Shown: positions 1-12,049 of the stretch, piece after piece
Layout of the letters: each line of letters starts with the position of its first letter
Position numbering within the stretch: position 1 is the first letter of the stretch
NCBI GenBank assembly: GCA_973895155.1
Contig: OZ316897.1
Location: 14,074,001-14,138,000 of the forward strand
Source: Marsupella aquatica
Taxonomy: Eukaryota > Marchantiophyta
Direction: 5' to 3'
Length of the DNA stretch: 64,000 nt
Program-made: the position numbers and the translations under genes
Notes under the pieces: generated by a model
Database searches by the model: none
What the model saw: the letters and a program-made list of their open reading frames with translations, nothing else
Told to the model about the DNA's origin: nothing

Positions 1-2028
1 CCTCACCCCATATTAATTATGCCTTGGTTTATCATATATTGGACCACTGGCCATTGTTTAATGTATGCAATGGGTGTGAACATTGTAGGGTTTGGATATA
101 TCTCTGGGTTGCAGGTCTCGGGATACCAAGCTTGCCCAACTTGTGGGCCCGATTTGGAGGGAGTGGCGCGCCCAAAGTCTACCACCCTACGGAAGATAGT
201 TTACATTGGTCACACAAAGTATCTCCCCCCACAGCATGAATGGAGGCGTGACCCATTCTTATACGACACAGATGATGGCCAACCAGACACACACCCTCAA
301 CCAGTGCCAAGGGATCCACGTTATTGGAAAGATGTATGGGATAGAGTGACAGACCCGGATGATCCATTACAGTTGGCCCGGTGTGGCATGACTCGATTGT
401 CTGCATTAATGTCAAAGCTGCCATATTGGGCTGAGATGCCAATTAACCATTTGTTTGACCCTATGCACATTGAGGGGAATGTTGGGAGGTCATTGATTCG
501 CCATCTATATGGAGAGAAAGACAACAACTGGAGAGAGAGTTGTGAGGAGATGGGGATACATGGCCCTCATGGGTTTTGGCCATCTATGGATCCTCCTAAT
601 GCCTCCCTTACTATTCACCCTCCTTGGGTATTGACCAGAGGTGAGCGGACTGAGTTTCGCAAACATATAGGGTCAATGAGGTTTCCCACAGGTTATGGTG
701 CCAATCTTCGTAAGGCATTTGGGGGCGATGATTCTCCAAAATGGCCATCTTACCTGAAAACACATGATTTTCATCGGTTACTCGAACATGTCATTCCAGT
801 TGCGATTATTGGATTGGGTAGTGAGGATCTTCGAGATGCCCTGTGGTCATTAGGTAAGCTCTTGAGGTGGGTGTGTCAAAAAGAGGTGAATGAGGATGAG
901 ATTGCAGCGATGGACCTTTTTGGAGTGGAGGTATTGTGCAAGTTGGAGAGGGCACTCCCTCCTTCATTCTTTGATGGTCAAGTTCACTTCCTCCTCCACC
1001 TAGTGCGTGAGGTTGCGATTGCAGGGCCGGTACATTGTCGTTGGATGTACTGGGTAGAGCGGTATATGGGAGTGATGAAGTCATATGTGTCAAATCGTGC
1101 GAGAGTGGAAGGTAGCATTGTTGAGCGTCATCTTGGAGCAGAGAGCATGTTTTATTGTACAAACATTGTAGCTACACTTGATCCCAGAGCTCCAAGGGGC
1201 TGGATAGACGAGGCATCAAGGGAAGCAGACTTTGAGGATGACTGTCTTACAGGGGCAAAGGGAGAACGACTTATGGGCTCAACTGAGCATCTTCAACTTA
1301 CTACATTTATGTTGTATAACTCGCCTGAGATTGTGGGAGATTAGACAACTTTTTATGAGGAGGAAAAGGCAAATAGTCATCGGCCACGCAACTTCCCCAA
1401 GTTTGTCCCATACATGAGGGCAAAGTTGACAGAGATCGATGCCTTGTTGGAGCAAGGGGAGAGTGTGTCAGACTTCCCTTTGGTTACCGATAGTCTTCGC
1501 ACCTTGGTTCATGGACCATTACTTACGGTGACAACTCGGACAGCCATGTGGTCAAAGGGAAGACATTTCCGTGTGCAACGACTTGATGACAAGAGGGCAG
1601 CTACACAAGATTGTGGGGTCATGGGTTGGTTCACCCAAGATTCACAAAGTAGCATATCTGATAGGAATCCAATACGCTCTATGGTGGCCCACTACGGAAA
1701 GATTGAAGAGATATTGAGTGTGAAGTACCATGCGCACACCACTTTGGAGGAGGTGGTGTTGAAGTGCAAATGGTTTCGGATGAACCTTGTTGGCCAAAAC
1801 CGAACTTGCGAAGAAGATGCTTGTGGGTTCACACGGTTGAAGACAGGTGAAAATAGTGTCATTAGCTCAACTTGGAGAACCTCTGATCCATTTGCATTCC
1901 CCCATCATCTTGAGCAGGCCTTCTATCTTCCCTATCCCGATGATCCTAAGTGGTCCATTGTCATGAGTTATATTCCACGATCACGATCCATAGTCCAGGA
2001 GCGACCCAATGTAGTTGTAGTTGAATGA
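1..2028 (+). pseudogene. CACTA (En/Spm) TNP2-type transposase, 3' part, split by an in-frame stop
   Basis: One reading frame is open from the first base of the window to a stop at 2026-2028 except for a single TAG at 1342-1344, so the N-terminus lies outside. In order the protein shows the end of the TNP2 transposase domain (GYQACPTCG, then DPMHIEGNVGRSLI, close to the family's DxMHIEKNV), a DUF4218 region (KTHDFHRLLEHVIPVAI; GPVHCRWMYWVERYMG; SYVSNRARVEGSI), and after the TAG a DUF4216 region (HYGKIEEILSVKYH; VVLKCKWF). This is the normal domain order of plant CACTA transposases, which cut and paste the element. An AATAAA poly(A) signal lies at 2175-2180. The TAG makes it probably inactive unless the stop is spliced out or read through. 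Family identity is firm; the pseudogene call is inferred from the stop. Confidence 0.9.
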
Positions 2029-2526
2029 AGATTTGTACCCCGAGCCTTGAGGTCCTTGCTAGTGTACCTTGGGACCAATCAGATAGAACCACCTCTGAAT
2101 GTTTACTTTTACCGGCATTATATATGATTGTTTTATTTCATGTACCCTCTCCTATGAGAGTGACCACATTTCTTAATAAACTTATGAATGTTGGTTTTCC
2201 CACACTCTGTCCGATGTAGTGACCAACGGAAAGTACTCGGAAACATAGTGCCTTACAATTGTAGCAATATCCGATTCAATCTGTATCGAACCCCTCATGA
2301 AAGTTATCGGAGACATTTCCGATACTCTCTGCATCGGAACACTTCCGATGCCAAAACTAACGGAAATAGGGACCGATGGCTTTTGTATCGGACAAATAAT
2401 ATGCAATGTACAAATAATGGCAAATTGCGTAAGGTAAAATATCGGAACCGTGCGACGGTATTAGTATCGGAAGAGTGACGAGGTGCGATATCGAAGCATC
2501 GGAAAAACGCTGAAAATGTACTAGTG
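1..2526 (+). mobile_element. CACTA DNA transposon, 3' portion with terminus
   Basis: Downstream of the transposase, 2220-2515 contains about fifteen copies of a short motif around ATCGGA in both orientations. Dense subterminal repeats of this kind are the transposase-binding region of CACTA elements. The element should end at 2526 with TAGTG; read on the minus strand, its end is CACTAGTACATTTTCAGC, the diagnostic CACTA start. The 5' end is outside the window, so the expected 3-bp target-site duplication (ATG at 2527-2529 on this side) cannot be tested here. Confidence 0.85.
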
Positions 2527-2584
2527 ATGCATAGAAAATATGTCTGAGGTGAGATAAAGATGTTGGGTTGAGGCATTGAGAGTG

Positions 2585-3140
2585 TTCCTTAGTCGTGGAA
2601 CTCGACTACCTTAACACTTAGCTCCAGCGTCACTGACTCCGACGCTGAGCTCCCTTATGGTCCAGGGCCGGATAGGCCATCCGGGGAGGACTTAGCATGG
2701 GGAGACTTGTGGGCAATGGGGCATGGCACTGGCAAAGGCAAGGCGCTAAGCTAGTGACACACACTAAAGACTTACACTAACTGTGGGCTGGTCGGGTCAA
2801 GGGGAAAGGAGTCAGGCTCAAGGTCAACCCTCCGGACCCCGGACGGACTTTGAGTTCTGAGGGCTTGAGTGAGAGCTCATCTAGGGCCCAAGGCCAATGG
2901 AGTTGACTCCCTGGGCAACGGACGCTTGGGGCACGAGTTATGGCTCGATCAGGGTTTGGTCGATCGGGGGCCTGGGGTGGCAATGAGATCTGAGGGCCCA
3001 GCATGAGCACTTGGTCGGCCAATCACAACGGGCTAAGGCACTCCGCTTGTGAATGCCTAATTAGAAAGTTATGGGCATTGCTAGTTGGTGGCGCGCCCAG
3101 ACATGCGGGTTGGGGTCCAGGGGGGGGCCAAAATTTGGGG
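2585..3140 (+). repeat. Dispersed repeat A, copy 1 (inverted relative to 47.04-47.74 kb)
   Basis: This block aligns with the reverse complement of about 47040-47740 over several hundred bases. Shared anchors include cacttagctcc, a tagcatg/gaggagactt block, a gctaagctag block and gagagctcatct. The copies are diverged and carry small indels. No protein-coding capacity is recognised; it may be a solo LTR or other non-coding TE segment. The flanks at 2527-2584 and 3141-4328 show nothing recognisable apart from a 22-base C-rich run at about 4251-4272. Confidence 0.6.
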
Positions 3141-4328
3141 ACTAAAGTTGGCCCAGGGGTGGCAAGGTCCACCATTTCCTTCCATGAAAGTGGCATATCA
3201 TGTGAGACAAAATATTAGGCAAATTAAATGGTTTTGATGAAAGATTTCCAAAGTTTTGTGGAAGAAAATTGGGTAACCTTTATTATCCCCCAAACTTTAC
3301 AAAATAAGAGGCCCTCCTAAAATTGGCTACATTCCATGGAAGGTGTTAGGATGCATATCATACATGTACATAACACATGCCAGCTCATAATTGGGACATG
3401 TGGCATCACTCAATTGGTACACATTATATTTATTGAATAAATTGGTTGTGGTATAATAAACTAATTACTGGTGGTGTAGGAGAAAGTGTATGTACCAGAT
3501 GGAACTCACTTGCATGCTTTGACCACATACATTGGGAATGTGAGTAGAGTGTGACATGTATTTCAGTGTTTTATTTTATTGACATCATTCATTTGAGGGT
3601 GGGTTGTTATGAGTGTACATTGACATTCTGAAGTAAGTATGAGTAGGATAGTGGGAGGGAGTTGGGTAGGGGATGGCTGATTGGCAAATTGAGATATATA
3701 TATATGCTCAACCAAAGTTGAATTCCCCTTCTTCATAGGGAGATAAATCAATCATGGAAGGGTTTGTGAAGTAAGGTAGAGAGTTGATGCCTTAACAGCT
3801 AATAGTGTTCAAATTCCTTTTCATAGTGTCCGGTACCTACCATGCTCTAGTGTTTGAGAATTCAAAGTGCAACATAGACAAGTTGATGGTTGAACATGGA
3901 ATCTAATGTACATTTATTTTAGTTGCATGGTCTATGGATGAGATGTAAGATATACTATCAATTGGAGAAGCATAGAAAATTGCATCATGTGGAAAGGCAA
4001 AGCAAATCACAGGATTGCCAAATTTTGGGCTTCAACTTAATGTTCCAATCTTTCAAATTGCGATGGTGGAGGTACTAACTTGTCTTTTCTTTATAGGGCT
4101 TGTTTAATTCAGGAAAAACTTTAAGGGGTTAATAAAATAATAAAATGGCTGCTTTAAAGTAAGTAAGGGTAAAAAAAACGTTTGCACTTATAAGTTAGGG
4201 GTCCTAGACCCTAAAACATTGCATGCAATGTAGGGCCCTTCATAAAGTGGACCCCACCCCCCCCCCCCCCCTAAGGGTGAGGCAAAGATGTCAAGGCAAG
4301 GCAAAAATGTTGAGACAAGTTTAGATAT
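3141..4328. other. Non-coding stretch, no gene seen
   Basis: AT-rich sequence with many stops in all frames. It contains a long poly-C run (about 4251-4272) just upstream of a degenerate repeat with the phrase gaggcaaagatgtcaaggc. The same phrase recurs downstream of the next element at 5200-5260. Confidence 0.5.
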
Positions 4329-4337
4329 CAAGGTGAG

Positions 4338-5200
4338 GAGGTATGTGCTTGATCTGTCCCTTGCCAATTAAAAACAAATATACATGATGGACTTATACAC
4401 AAGTTTTGTTACAAACTTGGCCCCCCTAAAAAATGTTGAACATTACAAACTAGGCCCCTAACATAGTTCCGTCCAAATGGTTCTTATGTGGTGCCTAACT
4501 GGGTCAAATGTACATTTTCCACAGCACTCCATCGCGCACTACGTCATAGTCCATGTCATGTATGCCTATGCTTGAAGACATAATGGATTATATCTTCACA
4601 AGATTATAGAGTTTTGGGGGATCCGTTGCTACATGACAACTGGTTTGTACAACATTTAGTAACATAGTTCTTGCAGGCTAGCAAAATTTTCCATTTTGAC
4701 AAGGGCAAACAACTAAAAGTAAAAGATCTTTGGTTCCTTCCACTCTTGGACAATTTTGAACCTTGCAGTAGGAGCCAAGTGAACAGCTAAAATAGAGGAT
4801 TCATTCCATACCTAAACAAAAGAACCAACTGAAGATAAATGTCAAAACATCATGCAAACCCTATGCATAGGTTGCGTGAAGCAACCTAAAGACGGACAAC
4901 ATGATCAAAATTCAAACCTGAAGACATGAACCATATTGTCTTCACTTAGAAACTCACAGTTTGCGTGATGGCCACCACTACTCCATGGTTCCCCCATGGT
5001 GCAATTTAGCACGGTTTGACTCTAAAATTTTGTATGGTAGCTCTTATTGGTGATAATATCAAGTTAAAACTCCTTATAGGAACTGTTACAAGAACATCTG
5101 ACACAAAATTGTGAGAGGGGGCCTAGTTTGTAACAAAAAATCTTATAAGGGCCTATCACGTAAATTTGTTTTGGTAGGGGTCCCATCAAGCATATACCTC
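4338..5200. mobile_element. Non-autonomous MULE-like TIR element with 9-bp target-site duplication
   Basis: The left end (gaggtatgtgcttgat at 4338) and right end (atcaagcatatacctc ending 5200) are inverted repeats. The similarity continues inward for about 85-90 bases, including a shared tttgttacaaact block. Immediately outside, caaggtgag occurs at 4329-4337 and again at 5201-5209, a perfect 9-bp direct repeat. TIRs of this length plus a 9-bp duplication are the hallmark of the Mutator superfamily. The interior carries no transposase, so it must be mobilised in trans. Confidence 0.8.
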
Positions 5201-5209
5201 CAAGGTGAG

Positions 5210-6175
5210 ACAAAGATGTCGGGCCGAGGCAATGTCAAGGCGAGACAACATTGTCAGACAAAGAGGTTCAAGGGAGACTAAAACAAATACAGGCAAGGCA
5301 AAGAAGCATTGTCATTTTGATCAATGTTGTTGGTGTGAGATTGTTGTTGTTAAGAAGGCCAAAGCTTGGAGTGCAAGGTGATGGAGGCAATAGAGGGAGT
5401 GTGTTTGATTTGTCTGTAATTTTTAATAAAAACTTACTAACTATTGCTTCTATTAAATTTTACAATATATTAAATTCTTGTATTTTCATATTTTGAGTTT
5501 TATTTTTTATTCTGGGCAGCTCCAGGCAGGTTCTAGCAGGCATGGGGTAGCTTGGAAAGCATTTGAGATTGGAGGAGTGCTTGGGAAAATCTAACGGTGG
5601 AAATAAGTAATTTCATCAGTTATTAGTCATCTCCATCCATTAGCCTTATATCAGCTCCACCTCATCTCAGAGAGGCCGCCGAGTTGTGGCGTGAGGAAAA
5701 ATAAATTAGGAAGATTTTTTTTAATTTAAATTTCACTATGAGGTGTCCATACACCCCATCTCAGAGAGGTCAGCTGAGATGGGCGGGTGTCTGTACGGTA
5801 CAGACATAAAAAAATCCAAATTGTTTACTTACAAAAGTTATGATTTTTTTTTTGGCCCAATGTTTTTGTCCATACGCCTATCTTGGCAAGGTCAGCCGAT
5901 ATTGAATCAATCTCAGCTACCCAGCTGAGTCTATGCGCTGAGGTGCAGAAGCCCCAGATGTCTCAGCTACTCAGTTGAGATTCATAAGTTTTTTTAAGTC
6001 AAAACTGATAACTTATATCAGCAGTTGAAAACTGATGATGTTGTGTACCCCCGAAACAGTGCCAAAAAATGGTTTTGAGGATTGCCCAGGATTGGCTCCA
6101 CATTTTCCTGATTTTGGAAAAGGACAAATGACTGATTTGGCCGTATAGGGTATTATAGTGTTTGATAGGTCAATA
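5210..6175. other. Non-coding stretch with a short perfect hairpin
   Basis: No gene recognised. Around 5755-5783 cccatctcag is followed by its complement ctgagatggg, a 10-bp stem with a short loop. A related phrase (catctcagagaggc) occurs about 90 bases earlier. The tctcagct/agctgag motif recurs to about 5980, so this may be a decayed inverted-repeat element. Confidence 0.35.
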
Positions 6176-6179
6176 TTTG

Positions 6180-6470
6180 TGCCTTGCATAGAAGTTGTCA
6201 TTCCGTAAAAGATTTTGGAATAAAACTGTTGTTACACATAATATGTCATTACTTAGCATACATGGTTGCAAAATGATTTTTTTGTGCAAAAGATGTAGTT
6301 GTGCCAAAGATGTTGTTGCGGAAATGATATCGTTGCCCAAAAGATGCCATGGAAGATAGGACATCATCATATAAGAGAAGTTGTCGCATAGAAGAGATAG
6401 TTGACTGTATTAAAGATTTGTTGCATAAAGAGGTCATTCCACAAAAAAGGTTATTGCATGTAGGCTTTCA
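6180..6470. repeat. Degenerate tandem repeat, about 17-bp unit (gatgt/gttgtgcaaaa type)
   Basis: Phrases such as gcaaaagatgtagtt, gtgccaaagatgttgtt, gcggaaatgatatcgtt and gcccaaaagatgcc follow each other at 16-18 base spacing. The same motif in the opposite orientation (gacatcttttgc type) forms a second array at 48225-48545. The units are decayed and the array boundaries are soft. Confidence 0.55.
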
Positions 6471-7810
6471 ATAGGTGAAAAATGTCATCCTGTTCATTCT
6501 CCCCAATGTTCATACTCAATACTAATTGAGTGTAGGTTTCCTTGAATGGACATATTTCAATCCCTACACGGTTGTATAAGCTCATAAACTGTCATATTGT
6601 CACATTATCCTAGCGCCCAAAAAACTGACAGACCAAATCCAAAAACTAGTACAGATTCTCTGAAAAACTTGGTTTGTAGAGGATTGACTACCTTAATTTG
6701 GACGGATTGGATGTTATAGTGGTTGATGACATTGATTCAGAAATGGTTGACAATGTTTGAATTCATTCTCGGATAAGGTTTAATGGACTTGCACTCAATG
6801 TTGCTCTCCATTTTGCTTACTAACCTTCCTCTTATTCTTCTGCCACTGCTTGAGGAGGGGGGATGAGCCAAGGTAGAGATGCCAACAACAGGCAGCAGGC
6901 CACTCAACTTACTACAATTCTATATATCACCCTAAACAAACTTGCAAGGGAACCTACAAAGATAGAGGCAGCAGCACACTATGACCGAATCCCAAATAGA
7001 TGACACATGATACCTAAAACTGTTAAAAGTTGGAGTGTTGTAGTAGTACACTTTTGTAAATAATAGATTGCACTAAACCTCATTTAGAATTATATGCACA
7101 AATAGTGCAGATCCAGATTTACATTTGGTCAATTGAGATAGATTGATAAAAATTGCTAAGTACAGAATCCATAGTTATACTCACAATTAATTAGTGCTTG
7201 ATGACACTGCACAAGGGTTTGAGTGGTTGAAATTTATAGATGTTGGCAGATGCCAGGCATGGATCCAATCTAGTTTCTCTCAAAATTTGCATAGATCTCA
7301 GATGTGTAAAGGGTAAGCACGCTATGCTTTCATGGTGATATAATTACACAAGAATATCAAGATTTTACACAAAAGTATTATGAATAGGAAAACATTATTC
7401 TGTCGGTATTCAAGCTAGCCTCAATCTGTCACTGCCGGTGTCCCACTCAAAGCTATAAATGATTTGCAAATGGTCATGTGAAAAGGATGTATTTTCATTG
7501 TTGAGCAATGTCACTGAACACTACGGTATGTTTTCCAAGCCAACTCATTAAATGCACGTAAATATTATAGATTTTTTAAAAGACTGCATACAACTCTATG
7601 TCCACATCTGTCTTGATACCTTTGGGACACAATTGCGCAAAGTTGGACAAACACAATGTGCACAGTTTACAACGGGATATGAATAATGCATTGTCCAATC
7701 ATGATATACTAACATGATGACAATATAATCTATATGCACAAAGGTGCACAATAATAATTTGCACACAAATGCATGTCTGGGATGCATAATGTATGGTGTA
7801 CTCACGAATG
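6471..7810. other. Non-coding stretch, nothing recognised
   Basis: AT-rich sequence with no ORF of recognisable family, RNA gene or clear TE terminus. Confidence 0.4.
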
Positions 7811-7882
7811 ATCGGCTACCATATGAAAATATTATTTGGTGACATAATCAGCTACCATATGACGATATTATTTGGAGACACA
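7811..7882. repeat. 36-bp tandem duplication
   Basis: Two adjacent copies (7811-7846 and 7847-7882) share ggctaccatatg/cagctaccatatg and atattatttgg with a few substitutions. Confidence 0.75.
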
Positions 7883-8317
7883 AGATTTCACTCAATAATA
7901 TTGCGTCCTTGTGACTAAGAGAGAAATTTAATCAAAAGTAATTCTCCTTTTTGATATGTCAAGTCAGATTATAATAATGATTGTCGTAGACTCAAATACC
8001 ACCCAAATACATTTTCAAAGTAACATTAAGCCACAACTACGAGTAAACAAAGACCTCTTCGTAAACTTTATGGTATTCGAAGCCTGCCAGGATTCAAACA
8101 GGAACCAAATCCAGCATTGGGCAGACGAAAGAATTTGTTTTATTATTTATTTATTTATATTTATTAACAGGAAAAGCAAGGATGTAAATTTTCTTGAGAT
8201 CTTGCTTTTTAGCTGTACTGTGGATCGTTGCTTACATGGGCTGAAAAGACTTCTAGGCCCAAGAAACAATGAGCGGCCATGATCGCAGTTAAGATGAATC
8301 CGACAACCAGGAACAGT

Positions 8318-8482
8318 GAGATTTTGTTTCCTTTTGGTTTAAAAAATAAGAACTTGTTTTGAAAATGGAACAACTGCATCGATAGATCTCAATGAGATCT
8401 TTCCTTTGTTTCCTTTTGGTTTGGAAAATAAGAACTTGTTTATAAAATGGAAAACCTGCATCCTTAGATCTCCATGAGATCT
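8318..8482. repeat. About 82-bp tandem duplication
   Basis: Two adjacent copies each read through gtttccttttggttt, aataagaacttgttt, aaaatgga, ctgcatc, agatct and atgagatctt with scattered differences. Between this and the preceding duplication (7883-8317) no gene is recognised. Confidence 0.8.
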
Positions 8483-11400
8483 TCTTTTTCAGCCAGAGAC
8501 GGCCTGTTAAAAAGGATGGACCAAATTGCTAGATGCAAGGAAAAATGGATGCCCAAGCTAGTTTGAAATTGAATGGCTGAGATTGAATTTGTCCAATTTT
8601 TTCAACTTTTTTTTAATTTTTTTGAATTCCACCAATAGGATTGAAGAGAGTGCTCTTCTTATTTTCTCACTTCACATTCAATGTTTTTGGATGGAATTTG
8701 TACCAGCTGTAGACTTAAGAAAGACCTTCCTTTTGAGCGCTTGGTTGCATCTAATGGGAGGGAGAGGGGCGAGCAAAATGGGGTGGCACAAGGATGGTTG
8801 TGCCTCCACAAGGGAAGGTAAAGTATACAAGTCAACTGAAATGAAAATTTTGGGTAACCTGGAGCCCTCCAGAGCCTCTTGAACGTCAATATAGCTCTTC
8901 CGATAGCCTAAAACAGTTATATATGACTGTTTAACTGTGAGGGCTAGTTATTTGTTAACATCATTTGTTGCTCCATTCTAACTAGATAATTCTGGGTGAT
9001 GGGTCATGCCTTGAAACACTATAGTATGGGGTCGGTACAACTATTGCTTTACCCTGAATACCTTGGATATTGTTCCTAGCCAACTCCAACAATCTAACAA
9101 TTCTTCTCGTAGTGCAAGCCAGTCTAAGCATAGCAACTCAAACACAATATAGGTGACAGTCCATGGATGGAAGAGCAAATAATCACTCCAGGTTGTCCCA
9201 GGTCCTAGGAGACTAGGGAGAACTGAATTGCACTAAACATCGATGATGTTGATGCTTGAAGGACCCAATGGTGAGAGGCCAAGACAACACCATTTCATGT
9301 AGTCTCTTTAGTGCTGAATTTTTAAGTAACAAGAAATTGTTTAGCACTAGACATAGGATTTTGTTTCCCAATATATGAGTAGAAGTGCTTAGAATGATGG
9401 CCTCTGACAACAGAACTTATTGAGTATCGGGTTTAAGGTTAGCCTCTTGGTGAGCATTACTAAGCAGCACTGGGAGTTTGAGGGAGCCATGCTACAATTG
9501 CTGTTTGGGATGGCATGGCCAGGCTAGTTGTGAAGTTTGTGGGGGCCGGCTCCACCAACACAGTTTGTCATAATTTGTTTCTTTTGCTTGGGTGACTTTT
9601 GTGTTCATTTTTTGCTTGCTTGCCTTGCCTTCCCTGCCCATTTGTTGTTCATTTGCTTGCCTTCCCCTACCATTCAAATTGCTATATTTTTGGTGTCTTT
9701 CCCTGCCAAAGTGTGGTAATTGTTTTAGATGAAACTTGTATAAAATGTATCTTAGAAACTCGAATTCGTTCCCGTAAGGAATAAAGGAAATCGATTTATG
9801 ATGGTATTAAGGTCTTTGAGATCTTTAAGAGTCTCTTTCCTTACACAACTACTATGTATCACTCAAAATATTTATGATCAATCGTTTTCATATGGAAACT
9901 CTCAGACTATCGCTCCTTCTCAATAGAAGTTTGATTTTCGTTCCATTCCTAAATTCCTTATACTCAACAGAGATCGGCTTTACATTAGGAATTTCACTAC
10001 AATTCTCTAAACTCTAGATTTCAGAACTTTACTCATATTTTTCCATACAAAACCAAAGAAACGTTTTCTTAAAATGTATTCATTCATTCCAAGGTTTGCA
10101 AGAAATGCACGAGGGAATCATGAATAACAGTGGAATTTGGGTAGTGCATTTTCTCATTTCTGCGATTCTTCCTCCTAAACCCAACCTGGCATGAGGAAAA
10201 GACCCATACTGGTCACAAATCGTTTCCAAAGAAAATGACAAGGCAATTTTGCCTGGGAGTTCAATTGTAATGCTCCCTCACAGATCAAAGAGATTTGAAA
10301 AGGTTACTAAACTACCTAAAAACTAACTATTCATTGATGGAAGATTTGAAAAGGTGAGTAATTCTAACTACTTTCCTAAGCTAAAATTCCTAATGATCGC
10401 TAAACTAGTTTAACTAAGCTAAATTCTATCTAATGAGCTCAATTTAGGAAAAAGGGAGAGAAAATAAATGGTTTAAGAGATGCTGAATCAGAATTCAACT
10501 TAAAACGCCTGAGCGATTCTTCCGATGAAAAATAGTTTGTTGGTTAAATTGATCTTCTTATGTCCTTAACTCCTTCATCTTCTTTAAATAACTTCATTTG
10601 TCGCTTAAAAGGTTTCAAAAGGTTTGAAAAATGTAAATTGAATACTCCTTTAGAACACTTCCTCAGAAAAGGCTTTCCACACAAAGATTTGTCTCGTTCA
10701 CTTGCTTTGATTGTAGTACAACATCTCCATTCATATCATATCCAATTGTCTGCCTTGCCCATTCATCTTTTTGTTTTGCTTGCTTTCTTTTGCGAGGTCA
10801 GTTTTCTCCCTAGAGTTTACTTTCACTTCCAATTTGTCCTTTATGGAATCTTTCCAATCACCTTTGGTTGGGAAACTTTACTGTCAACACACTGGGATCT
10901 AAAACATTGGAAATGTCACTATTTTTAGTTTAATGACTACTTTGTCATATTTTTCTCACTGCTGGGTAAGGAAGGTAACTCTTGTGAACTTGGAACAATC
11001 CTACAATCAACATCTGGGATGGTCATTCATATCCCCTACCCTCACTGCAACACTCTTTCCAACCCTCAACATTGTCCTGACTCCCTTACTTTGCTCGTGC
11101 CCCCTTGCGGCTGGCTGCAAGTTAAGGTTGGCTGCACCACTCCCCCATCTCCCCCTGATTGAGGGTGTGAGAAGGTGTTGTAGCTACATGAGGATGCTGA
11201 TGACTGTCCGGTGATGAACACTTGCACAATGTTGACCGTTGTATCACTCCAAGCTAACAAGAATTACTTTGCGTAAGCAAATGGTGGAAAAAGGTGGCAA
11301 TAACCTAACAAACTTAAAGAATAGCAAAGTATATAATTTGACAAAAAGATTTGCAATATATAATGCAAATCTCAGTTTTTGTCAAATTAGCAAGTGACTT

Positions 11401-11590
11401 AATTTGGAGAGAGGGTACATGAACTATGGATGGTATTTATCTTAAAATTTCAGTTGATTATATCCATGTTTAGCAGGTCTACTTGACAAGATGTTTGCCA
11501 TAATGCAACGAATTACATGAGTTCACAAAAAACTGTGATCCATATATCTGACCACACACAACAAAAGTGTTATTTGGCCATTGTTAAGGA
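8483..11590. other. Long non-coding stretch
   Basis: No gene recognised on either strand. The segment includes T/C-rich runs near 9590-9720 and 10740-10830 (gccttgcc, cccattt phrases) and many short ORFs without family resemblance. It is probably decayed transposable-element sequence, but I could not assign it. Confidence 0.4.
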
Positions 11591-11599
11591 CTCGTGGAT

Positions 11600-11700
11600 T
11601 ATTTACCCTTTTGCCCCTTTGCCCCTTTCTAATGGGCTACCTGTTCAGGTCCTATCTCCAGTTTTGGGCTTTTCTTTCATTGGCAGTGTGGTATATACAG
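11600..11700 (+). repeat. Dispersed repeat B copy (plus orientation)
   Basis: Contains the family's ordered phrases: a cctttct/attggg-like block, ggtcctatctcc, ttttgggcttttctttc, ttggcagtgtggtatata. It matches copies at 17.22, 27.96 and 34.01 kb among others (see the finding on repeat B). Confidence 0.5.
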
Positions 11701-11975
11701 TGGGCCTTTTTAAAACTGAATGCCCTTCCCAATTTTCCTTTTGTAATTTTTAGTGCATTTCTTAGAGAAGAATGCCCAGTCAAAATTGGATCCACCACTC
11801 TAGTAAGATTTCCTCTATTTTTACTAAAAATAATAAAAAGAAAAACCTCCCAGGCCTTAAAGTGCACGAAGGTCCTGTTTTCAGGCAATAAGGACAATCA
11901 TAGTGCCTCAAAACTCAAGCCGAAAGCTCTCAATTGTGGGGTATTATTTCCCACAATGCCCTGGAAACAGAACAT
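11690..11975. repeat. Dispersed repeat C, copy 1 (partner at 30.91-31.19 kb)
   Basis: Aligned phrases shared with 30910-31190 include gcattcc/gcccttcc, aatgcccagtcaa versus aatgcccaggtcaa, ggatc.acc.ct, aagattc/tcctct, tcaaaactc.ag, gaaagctct, and cataatgccct/cacaatgccct. The copies are strongly diverged, and indels destroy any common reading frame. Confidence 0.55.
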
Positions 11976-12049
11976 ATTATATACAAAACACACCACATAT
12001 GCCTTTCACCCTTTTAAAACTCTTAAAACCTCAAACAACTAAAATCCAC

